Origin: Rhodohalobacter barkolensis
GTDB lineage: Bacteria > Bacteroidota > Rhodothermia > Balneolales > Balneolaceae
NCBI RefSeq assembly: GCF_002834295.1
Contig: NZ_PISP01000001.1
Span: forward strand, 434,001-498,000
Direction: 5' to 3'
DNA length: 64,000 nt
Part shown: positions 54,490 to 62,478 of the stretch, in pieces
Numbering within the stretch: position 1 is the stretch's first letter
Layout: every line of letters begins with the position of its first letter
Notes under the pieces: model-generated
Told to the model about the DNA's origin: nothing
The model's database searches: none
The model's input: only the letters and a program-made list of their open reading frames with translations
Program-made: the position numbers and the translations under genes

Positions 54490-54765
54490 GAGGTTTATCT
54501 CCTGAGTTCGGTTTTGTCTTTCACAGTGTTACAGGATTGGCAATGGTTGTTACCGGACTTTAATGAAAGAAGTTGTACTTTGTGGCCACAACACATGACC
54601 GGCAAACTGTTAACCACCTACTCAAACACCTCTTATGAACTATAGTAGTCCACTATTTGTAAGAAGTTATTGAGTACTGTCATCTAATATAATTGTATTC
54701 GGAAATTCTGATCTCTTCTTGTAAGCTCATATTAGACATAACATCAATCGTTTAATCTAAACATT

Positions 54766-55896
54766 GTGATATCTAAAACGTTTTTCTTTATCCTGTCACT
54801 TTCGGCCGTGTTGTGCATCTCGTGTACAACGGATTCAAATGAAACTGTATTTACCTTGGATGGGAATGTAAATAACATGGATATAGAGAATGTCCTGTTG
54901 TATCAGGCGAAAGGACTTAACGCCAATGAGTATGATATCGTGGATACCCTGTCGGTTGAGGCCGATGGTGTGTTTTCAGAGTCCTACAGCCTTGAACCCA
55001 ACTTCTATCGGTTGATCATACACGACTCTCTTGAGGTTCCGTTTATTGCTGATTCCGGTCAAAATATTACGATGAATTTTCCTTCAGCAACGGATTACGA
55101 AATCTCCGGTTCACCGGATACGGAGCTTTATGAAGAGTATGAAGAGTTCCGGCTGGAGGTCTTGAACGATATCGTGATCCCGATCCGGTCTGAGCTGGAA
55201 GATATGCTGGCCGAGAATAATCCCGACAATGCGGAGAGAATTGAACGGCTTGGTGATCGGGTGCTTAGAGCGGAAGCGACCTACCGGGACACCCTTAGGT
55301 CTGCAGTTGAAAAGATGGGGACATCGATCGCGATTTATCCAACCATGGTCCGATGGGACGGTGACAGAGACATGGAGTTTTACGAAAATCTCGCCGCCGA
55401 ATTTTCTGAGCGTCATCAAGGGCTGAGAGTCGCTGACCTTGTTTCAGAGAAAGTGAGAATACTGGAACAAGTTTCCATTGGGGGTGAAGTGGCAGAAATT
55501 GTGGCTCCCGATACATCCGGAGTGGAACAATCTCTTTATGATAATATGGGCAAGTACACCCTGATCGATTTTTTTGGGAGCTGGTGCGGACCGTGCAGAT
55601 CAGAAAGCGCCCAGCTGGGCAGAATGTATGATCGTTACAACAATTCCGGATTTGAGATTTTCGGGTTTGGTATTGAGTTTGAAAAGGAGAGGTGGATCGG
55701 GGCCATTGAGAAAGACAACAGAACCTGGGTCAACGTTTCCACGGTTGACGGCTACGAAAGTGATACCGCCAGAGAATATTCTGTAACGGCTCTGCCTAAG
55801 AATTTCCTTGTGGATGAGAACGGAATCATTGTGGCCAAAGATCTTCATGGCCGGGAGCTGGAAGAGAAACTTGAAGAATTATTTTCAGACAATTAA
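54766..55896 (+). CDS. TlpA-like thioredoxin lipoprotein with DUF4369-type domain
   Basis: A 376-residue lipoprotein with GTG start and lipobox CISC (Cys20). Residues 27-125 form the beta-rich DUF4369-like domain; a charged helical linker follows; residues 235-376 are a TlpA/AhpC-TSA thioredoxin domain with SWCGPC (Cys274, Cys277) and the cis-proline motif TALPKNFLVDENG. Probable role is thiol-disulfide exchange in the periplasm, as for cytochrome maturation or redox repair. Confidence 0.88.
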   Translation: MISKTFFFILSLSAVLCISCTTDSNETVFTLDGNVNNMDIENVLLYQAKGLNANEYDIVDTLSVEADGVFSESYSLEPNFYRLIIHDSLEVPFIADSGQNITMNFPSATDYEISGSPDTELYEEYEEFRLEVLNDIVIPIRSELEDMLAENNPDNAERIERLGDRVLRAEATYRDTLRSAVEKMGTSIAIYPTMVRWDGDRDMEFYENLAAEFSERHQGLRVADLVSEKVRILEQVSIGGEVAEIVAPDTSGVEQSLYDNMGKYTLIDFFGSWCGPCRSESAQLGRMYDRYNNSGFEIFGFGIEFEKERWIGAIEKDNRTWVNVSTVDGYESDTAREYSVTALPKNFLVDENGIIVAKDLHGRELEEKLEELFSDN

Positions 55897-56024
55897 CATT
55901 GCTGTAGTTACTACTGTAAATAATAAGAGAGAACGTATTATCAGAAAAATGACTCAGTCTTTTGGACATGGGTCAGGCAGAGTCACTGTTAAAGGGAAAG
56001 GAGAACTCATAAGGACCAACTCGT

Positions 56025-56390
56025 ATGAAACCAACACCGAAACATAATGAGAGAATGGCAAACCTGACGTTTGCATCCGTATATCCGCACTATATCACCA
56101 AAGTCGAGAAGAAAGGGAGAACTAAAGAGGAGCTGCATCAGGTCATCGAGTGGCTGACCGGTTTTGATGATGATAAAATTCAAGAGCTCATTAATCGGAA
56201 AGTTACGTTTAAAGATTTCTTTAGTGAGGCTACTTTGAACCCGAATGCTCACCTCATTACAGGAGTTATTTGCGGGTATCGGGTAGAGGAGATCGATAAT
56301 CCACTTACGAAACAGGTAAGATACCTCGATAAGGTAGTGGATGAGCTGGCCAGGGGTAAAAAGATGGAGAACATTTTAAGAAGTGAGTAA
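56025..56390 (+). CDS. DUF2200 family protein
   Basis: A 121-residue protein matching DUF2200 along its length: ERMANLTFASVYPHYITKVE, KGRTKEELHQVIEWLTGFD, NPNAHLITGVICGYRVEEI and VRYLDKVVDELARGKKME. Function unknown. Stands alone between the TlpA-like gene and the sterol desaturase-like gene. Confidence 0.9.
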   Translation: MKPTPKHNERMANLTFASVYPHYITKVEKKGRTKEELHQVIEWLTGFDDDKIQELINRKVTFKDFFSEATLNPNAHLITGVICGYRVEEIDNPLTKQVRYLDKVVDELARGKKMENILRSE

Positions 56391-56476
56391 CATTTTCTTG
56401 TACTGATATCATTAAATTGCGCGAGTCGCGTTTGGCATAGCATCTATCAAGCAGTCAACATTAATCCTAGTTCATC

Positions 56477-57310
56477 ATGGAATCCATTTTAGACTCTCTT
56501 CAAGAAATCCAGGTTATCGCACTGGCGGGAGTACTGATCCTGCTATTCATCTGGGAGTCGCTCCATCCGTTTTATGCCTATTTTACCGAATCCTTTAAAG
56601 ACAGGGGAAAGCATGTTTTTCGGAATTTGGTTATCGGAGCTATCAACGGACTGCTTGTGAGTGTGATTTTCGTCGGGCTTTGGCTTTCGGCATCTGTCTG
56701 GGCAGAGGGGAATCGGTTCGGGATCATGCACTGGCTGCAGGATGCGACAGGGCTGCCTCTCTGGGCGCATGCCGCCGGAGCTATTCTCCTGCTCGATTTC
56801 TGGACCTACGCCTGGCATCGTATGAATCACGAGATCCCATTTTTCTGGCGCTTTCACAGCGTCCATCACTCCGATAATAAAATGGATGTCACAACAGCCA
56901 GCCGCTTTCATTTAGGCGAAATCTTTTTCTCATCTATATTTCGTATACCGCTGATTGCACTGTTTGGGGTATACCTGTGGGAGCTGGTTCTGTATGAAAT
57001 TGTGATGTTTGCCGTAGTGCAGTTCCACCATGCCAATGTGGGTCTGCCGGAGAAGTATGACCGAATATTGCGAACAATCATCGTAACACCCAACATGCAC
57101 CGCGTACACCATTCGCGCTGGCAGCCGGAAACCGATTCCAACTACAGTTCGCTCTTCTCAATCTGGGATCGGCTGGCCCGGACGTTTCGGTTGAACCCAA
57201 AACCCGAGACGATCAAACTTGGACTCGAACAATTCGACAGTGAAGAAGATCAAACTGTAAAAGGAATGTTCAAAACACCGGTTAAAAACCCGGCAAGGGA
57301 TGAAAGTTAA
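56477..57310 (+). CDS. Fatty acid hydroxylase/sterol desaturase-family membrane protein
   Basis: A 277-residue integral membrane di-iron enzyme. Histidine boxes: HRMNH, HSVHHSD, and HRVHHS near residue 210, with FHHANVG between them; four or so transmembrane helices (about 12-30, 55-75, 95-112, 160-185). Bacterial members hydroxylate or desaturate lipids; substrate unknown. Followed after 25 bp by a methyltransferase gene. Confidence 0.88.
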   Translation: MESILDSLQEIQVIALAGVLILLFIWESLHPFYAYFTESFKDRGKHVFRNLVIGAINGLLVSVIFVGLWLSASVWAEGNRFGIMHWLQDATGLPLWAHAAGAILLLDFWTYAWHRMNHEIPFFWRFHSVHHSDNKMDVTTASRFHLGEIFFSSIFRIPLIALFGVYLWELVLYEIVMFAVVQFHHANVGLPEKYDRILRTIIVTPNMHRVHHSRWQPETDSNYSSLFSIWDRLARTFRLNPKPETIKLGLEQFDSEEDQTVKGMFKTPVKNPARDES

Positions 57311-57335
57311 GTATTAAATTTCAGCATTCGAGATT

Positions 57336-57962
57336 ATGGATTCGATTCAGGTATACAATCAGAAAAGTGATGAGTACGACCGGTGGTTTGATGAGCATCC
57401 GGTCTTTTTTGAATCTGAGTTAAAAGCGCTGAAAAAGGTAGTTCCGTTAAATAAGTTCGGAGTTGAAATTGGGATAGGAACAGGTCGGTTCGCCGAAAAA
57501 TTGGCTGTCGACCGCGGACTTGACCCTTCCGAAAGTATGGCGAATATTGCAGAATCCAGAGGTATTAAAACACTCATTGGGAAAGCAGAAGAGATGCCTT
57601 TCAATGAGAATAGTTTTGACTACGCCGTCATGATTACCGTCGATTGTTTTCTGGAAAATATTCCTAAAGCATTTCAGGAAGTAAAAAGAATTTTGAAGCC
57701 CGGCGGTGTGTTTATCATTGGAATGATCAATAAGAACAGTGTATTGGGGCAGACCTATCAGAAAAGAAAGCATTCCAATCCATTTTACAGACATGCCACA
57801 TTTCACTCACCTGAAGAGTTAACCGTGATTTTAGAAGATGCCGGATTTAAGAGTTTTGAATATTGGCAAACCTTGATCACTGCCTCCGAAACAACTCCGA
57901 AAGAACCTGAGAGAGGATACGGAAAAGGTGGGTTTGTGGTCTTAAAAGCAGTATCCGGGTAA
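57336..57962 (+). CDS. Class I SAM-dependent methyltransferase
   Basis: A 208-residue methyltransferase. Motif I FGVEIGIGTGRFAEKL binds S-adenosylmethionine; FDYAVMITVDCFLENI and EVKRILKPGGVFIIGMI are motifs post-II and III of the Methyltransf_11 group. Substrate unknown. Could be co-transcribed with the hydroxylase gene. Confidence 0.9.
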   Translation: MDSIQVYNQKSDEYDRWFDEHPVFFESELKALKKVVPLNKFGVEIGIGTGRFAEKLAVDRGLDPSESMANIAESRGIKTLIGKAEEMPFNENSFDYAVMITVDCFLENIPKAFQEVKRILKPGGVFIIGMINKNSVLGQTYQKRKHSNPFYRHATFHSPEELTVILEDAGFKSFEYWQTLITASETTPKEPERGYGKGGFVVLKAVSG

Positions 57963-58092
57963 CTTAAACCGGTTAGGCATCTACCAGATCTAAAAATTTC
58001 TACACCCATCTTTCTGCTTAAAATGATGGAGAAAATCCTCTCTTAGGGTGATATACAGACTCCGGTAACTCCGGGGACTCTAAAGCAGTAAA

Positions 58093-58383
58093 ATGCCGTC
58101 ATATAAAGTGGTACCGCTTGGGCTTTTCTATAAAGATGAGTTTATAGGAGTTGCGATTGCTTCATATCAGAAATGATTAATCAGTGGGATTATCACGAAT
58201 GTGATCTGCCTCGGGAATATGCACGTTACCCAAAAAGGGACCGGGAAAATTTTTCTGAAAAAACTGGGAGAATGGGTAGCCTAGAAAGTCAAAAACCGTC
58301 CGGAAGTAAAATATCTGTATGGTTATGTGATGCAGGATAACCGGGCGGGCGAACGGATTGCCAGGCTGGGAGAACTCGATTAA
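58093..58383 (+). pseudogene. Decayed acetyltransferase-like (GNAT) gene
   Basis: One frame encodes VVPLGLFYKDEFIGVAIASY, TGA (58174-58176), then GIITNVICLGNMHV, QKGTGKIFLKKLGEWVA, TAG (58282-58284), then KNRPEVKYLYGYVMQDNRAG to a final TAA. The strand-plus-QKGTGK pattern recalls the acetyl-CoA loop of GNAT proteins. Two in-frame stops mean it is not functional as one protein. The surrounding 667-bp gap holds nothing else except a pair of direct repeats. Confidence 0.5.
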
Positions 58384-58420
58384 AAATTGTGTGGGACAAT
58401 TTCTATGTTTACGCTCCTTA

Positions 58421-58624
58421 CACTCGTCCGTCGAGATTGGGTCTCGTCTGACGACTTTGGGAAAGTCGAGGCTATGAACTCCAAATATTCAGTCGTCGGA
58501 CGAGTATCGGGTTTTGCAATAGTGACTTCACTGTATTGGACTGTGCTCAAACCATTCGACAGTCGAGTGTTTTGTGGTAGGGAAGAGGTTTTGAGGTGAT
58601 TCCACTCGTCGGTCGAGATTGGGT
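58421..58624. repeat. Pair of 22-bp direct repeats
   Basis: CACTCGTCCGTCGAGATTGGGT at 58421-58442 and the same sequence with one change at 58603-58624, 182 bp apart. The DNA between also contains partial related pieces (GTCTGACGAC, GTCGTCGGACGAG). Downstream of the sensor kinase stop codon. Short-repeat decay or regulatory RNA are both possible. Confidence 0.5.
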
Positions 58625-58629
58625 TTTGC

Positions 58630-60075
58630 TTATTCAAAAGTAAAAGAAAACGAAGTTCCATGTTCATAAGAATGAACCTGCATGTCTGCGTCAAGTTGTT
58701 CTGCAAAATTCTGGATAAGAATGGTTCCCAAACCTTCTCCCTGTATCTTACCGAATTCACCGGGCAGACCAGGACCATCATCAGAAATACTGAGTCGAAT
58801 ATTTTCACCCTTTTTCTTCAAGACGATGCTTAGAACTCCTTCATCTTTGTCTGCAAAGGCATATTTAAAAGCATTTATCACCAATTCATTAACCAATAAT
58901 CCACAAACAACGGTTTTATCAACTGAAAAAGTGACTTCATCTAAGTCAAAGTCCAGCCGTACCTTTTGTTTTTCGTTTGTATAGGTTTGATGGATGGTTG
59001 TAACGAGATCCTTCAGATAATGATCGAGTCGAACAGTCTGGTACTTCTGTGTTTGATATAATTTTTCATGAATCAGTGTCATAGAATTTATCCTGCTTTT
59101 GCTGTTCGATAAGCTCTTTTCAACGGCAGGATGATCAGCCACGCTAATTTGCAGATCAAGAAGGGCTACAATTTTAGCAAGGTTATTTTTAACTCTATGG
59201 TGTATTTCCTGCATCAGAATCTCTTTCTCCTCCAATGCAACAGAAAGTTCATTCGTCTTGGATTTTACCTGCCTTCTGAGTACAAAAATCCATCCAAAAA
59301 TTAAAACGAAGGAAGCGATTCCAAACCACCCTAAATAGCTTAAGTATTTTCGGGGAAAGCCCAGTGCTTTAATATCATCGGTGGTGCGTGGCATTATATG
59401 ATAGATAACGGTGCCACTGGTTAGAAAAACAAATTTGCCAAGTATTCCTGAAATTTCAATTTCATCCCCTATACTCAATAACTCCAAATTAAACTCATCT
59501 TTTAATCTGTGTGATTGTGATATATATACTTCTGAAATATGCTCAGTAGAATCGTTAATGGAAATTTTGAGTCCCCTGTAACCGGAACTGGCATTTTTTT
59601 GTGAGACCACCGCACGCCCTTGCACCAACATTCCCAGGTAATTTTCCGGATTTGGTGCAACCCGGGATAGTGTTTTTGGAGTTGGAACCCTGGGTGGGGC
59701 ATCCACAACGTAAACGGTATCTGCTACGATTTCAGGTTTGTCGTAATACAGTTCCAGAGTCCCTTTTACAACTAAGCTGTCCCCTTCACTGATATCGGCT
59801 TTCAGTGTACCGCTAAACACCTGAATACCGGCGCTTTCATCCTGCATATAAACGGAAAGACGCTGTTCATTAAAAATGAGATTATCAACAGAAGCACGCC
59901 CGGAAATCACTACGGTTTGGTTGAGAAGATCAATGTTTCCATCTTCATCACGATCTGCAAGTGCTTCTGAAACGGAATAGATCGTTTGAACATCATCAAT
60001 CTGCTGAGCAAGGAGGGAACAGTTACATAAAAAAAGTAAAACAAGGAATATTACTGCTGATCGTGTTACCGTCAT
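58630..60075 (-). CDS. Sensor histidine kinase with periplasmic OB-fold-like sensor
   Basis: A 481-residue protein. Signal anchor 1-24; residues 25-235 carry two OB-fold-like units (each with a VVISGRA or LVQGRAVV strand and a GDSLVVKG or GDEIEISG strand), then a transmembrane helix (about 247-268), a short coiled coil and a HisKA_2 kinase: dimerisation box EIHHRVKNNLAKI (His292/293), N-box LLVNELVINAFKYAF, G-boxes SDDGPGLP and GEGLGTILI. HisKA_2 kinases often signal to CheY-like or PhyR-type partners. No response regulator lies nearby, so it is an orphan. Confidence 0.87.
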   Translation of the reverse strand: MTVTRSAVIFLVLLFLCNCSLLAQQIDDVQTIYSVSEALADRDEDGNIDLLNQTVVISGRASVDNLIFNEQRLSVYMQDESAGIQVFSGTLKADISEGDSLVVKGTLELYYDKPEIVADTVYVVDAPPRVPTPKTLSRVAPNPENYLGMLVQGRAVVSQKNASSGYRGLKISINDSTEHISEVYISQSHRLKDEFNLELLSIGDEIEISGILGKFVFLTSGTVIYHIMPRTTDDIKALGFPRKYLSYLGWFGIASFVLIFGWIFVLRRQVKSKTNELSVALEEKEILMQEIHHRVKNNLAKIVALLDLQISVADHPAVEKSLSNSKSRINSMTLIHEKLYQTQKYQTVRLDHYLKDLVTTIHQTYTNEKQKVRLDFDLDEVTFSVDKTVVCGLLVNELVINAFKYAFADKDEGVLSIVLKKKGENIRLSISDDGPGLPGEFGKIQGEGLGTILIQNFAEQLDADMQVHSYEHGTSFSFTFE

Positions 60076-60247
60076 ATCAGATAATCCTTTTGCAAAATGA
60101 GGTTTGTCATTTTCTTAAAGAGTAAATATTAAAACAATTGCCTGTGTCTGTACTAATATTATTTACCAGGAAGATAAATTTTATCCTCGCCTTTCGTTAT
60201 TATAATAACTTCATACTCAGGGCTTAGAGAGTTTTTGATTGATCCAA

Positions 60248-61780
60248 TTACTGCTCCATTTCGCCTAATCTTTCCTGAATCTGCATTAATACGGTTTTAT
60301 TGGAAAACTGATCGCAATGACCGGCCATGGGAGTAAAGATGACTTCCGCATCCGATACCGGTTCCTCCGTATTTTTCAGGAACTCATCAAAAGCACGTGT
60401 TGACGGGTTGAGATAGAACTGATCCATATCACCCATCCAGATAAAAATTTTACCCTGCAGTTTTGGCCCGAGCGTTGACCAGTTCTCCTCCGCATATATT
60501 TTGAAATCGTATTTCTTCCAGTGTTCAGCAACTTCCCGGTCTATCTCACCTGTTGTGGGGTGAAAGAGCGGTTTGGGAAGTCCGTTCTCGCCACGTGGAC
60601 TATAAAGGGCCGTGTGGGCGCTGAACTGCCCGCCGGAATTGAGATAGGTATCAGAGTCTCCGAGTGTGTTTTCGTAGGCGATGAAGTCACGCAGTGAGAT
60701 CATAGGTTCACCTACTGTGCTTCTCATCACCGGCCGTTCGTAATCGAATTCATTGATGAAAGCATTTTCATCCTCATAGATGTTGATCAGCTGATAATTT
60801 TCAAACTCGATGGCATCAGGACTGTAGGAAAATACACCATTGAAGTGGTCGGGATAGTAAAGCTGGAGCCCAAGTGAGACCCATCCGCCGGTGGAACAAC
60901 CATCTACAAAACGTGTGTTTGCTGAATCGGTGCCCCTGTATTCCGATTCTATGTGCGGGATCAGCTCGTAAATCAGCGCGTGACCGTAAGGCCCGCTGTT
61001 TTCGGAATCCATTTGGTATGAATCACCAAAAGGCCCTTCTCCGTCTAAAAACACATTGATTACCCGTGGCCCCTCATCACTTTGCCACCAGTCAGTGAAA
61101 TCAGCACTGTTTAACAAATTATTAACTCTCGTGTACCTGCCGCCATATCCCGCCACATTGTATCGGATGGGGTAGGATTCAGATGAGTCATAATTTTCAG
61201 GCAGAAGCACGGAAGCCTTCAGATGTACCGGCTTATCCCACCAGGCTGAAAGTGTGTCACTTTGGAAATCGACCAAATGTAGTAAATCAGATTCAGCAAG
61301 CTCCCTTTCGGCGATCACTTGATTTATGGTGATGTCTACCTCTATTGAGTTTGAAACTGTAATTTTCTGTTTTTCTGAATAAAGGTTGCCCGGAGCATTA
61401 ATTCTTGATTCGCTTTTATCCTGATCCCATAGAATCTGAATGTTATACTCACCCTCCGGAACGTTTTCAAAAGTCCAGTCGGTCGTTTTTGTCCAACCCT
61501 CATTCGGAGCAATTGTAATACTGCCATCCGGACTTAAGTCGGTTCTGTTTATTGCAAAGATATGGCTCATTCTTCCCGGGTACGGCCAGATTTGATCCAT
61601 TGGCTCCACCTCGAGATTCTGATTCAGAAAAACGTATAACCGTCCATCAGCTTGAAAAGACTCTTTAACGTCATCTGAGACCGTCAGGTTTACTTTAACC
61701 GTGTGACCTTCGTTTTGACTACTGGAGGTACAACCCGATATAAGAAGAAAAAGGAGAAGTGCAGGTATAAAGTTTTTCAT
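60248..61780 (-). CDS. Alpha/beta-hydrolase-fold lipoprotein (esterase-like)
   Basis: A 510-residue lipoprotein when started at the ATG that opens the signal MKNFIPALLLFLLISGC; an upstream in-frame ATG would add 17 residues that spoil the signal. An N-terminal beta domain (about 25-170) is followed by an esterase D-like hydrolase with VDGCSTGGW as nucleophile elbow (about residue 300) and PMAGHCDQF near the end carrying a candidate catalytic His. Substrate unknown; the extended N-domain is unusual for enterochelin-esterase-like proteins. Single gene. Confidence 0.7.
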   Translation of the reverse strand: MKNFIPALLLFLLISGCTSSSQNEGHTVKVNLTVSDDVKESFQADGRLYVFLNQNLEVEPMDQIWPYPGRMSHIFAINRTDLSPDGSITIAPNEGWTKTTDWTFENVPEGEYNIQILWDQDKSESRINAPGNLYSEKQKITVSNSIEVDITINQVIAERELAESDLLHLVDFQSDTLSAWWDKPVHLKASVLLPENYDSSESYPIRYNVAGYGGRYTRVNNLLNSADFTDWWQSDEGPRVINVFLDGEGPFGDSYQMDSENSGPYGHALIYELIPHIESEYRGTDSANTRFVDGCSTGGWVSLGLQLYYPDHFNGVFSYSPDAIEFENYQLINIYEDENAFINEFDYERPVMRSTVGEPMISLRDFIAYENTLGDSDTYLNSGGQFSAHTALYSPRGENGLPKPLFHPTTGEIDREVAEHWKKYDFKIYAEENWSTLGPKLQGKIFIWMGDMDQFYLNPSTRAFDEFLKNTEEPVSDAEVIFTPMAGHCDQFSNKTVLMQIQERLGEMEQ

Positions 61781-62478
61781 TGGGGCTATCATTAGGTGAT
61801 TAAAGAAGAAGATTTTGAGACTCATTATCAATAATGTAGTTAATAATTCCCCTTTTGTTGTAAATATATGATACTGAGATCTGCGAAGGGGGGATGCGTC
61901 AAGATTGGAAAACGTTTAAGATTTCTTTGGGAATGAGATTCCTTTCTAAAATTTTAGTCAAAAATCTATTAAAGAGACTCGATAATACGATCCGGCCTGT
62001 TCTGTTTGGCTAGCAATCGTTTCAGTTTTTTAGAAGTGATGTTTAAACATCATATTCACAAATATTGAGAGTGATTTATAGATACTCTCGCAACAGAGTA
62101 TGCTCCTTACGATATCTGCAACAAGATCAGCTAATTAAGTATTGAGCGATTAAAGAAAAAATATATTAGACTCAATTGTCCAAATGGAAAGGATCTGTTC
62201 TGAAGTCAGAATTTTATCTTGATATATGATTTAGTATAGTTACCGTATACGCTGTATTTAATATCATGAGTAGGAAATCTGTATAAGATTTATTAATGTT
62301 AAAAATGATTTTTTGAAATATTGTATAAAACAATAGAAAGTATAGATTGGGGTTTTGAAATAGTCAAAGAGAATTCATTGTTTTAAGTGTGGTGGATCAG
62401 ATTCTTAGTATCTGAAAAAAGAAGGGATCAAACATTGTGTTTAAATAGATAGAGAATGATAAAATCATTGGGGAATCT
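61781..62478. other. 698-bp AT-rich non-coding region
   Basis: No supported gene on either strand. It separates two divergent genes and must carry both promoters. Several AT palindromes occur (for example around GTATACG at 62244), none convincing as an operator. Confidence 0.4.

Noticed and set aside
54433-54645. Plus-strand 70-codon frame as a gene
   Set aside because: It overlaps the DinB fragment, has no recognisable motif or ribosome-binding site, and its composition suggests a chance frame.
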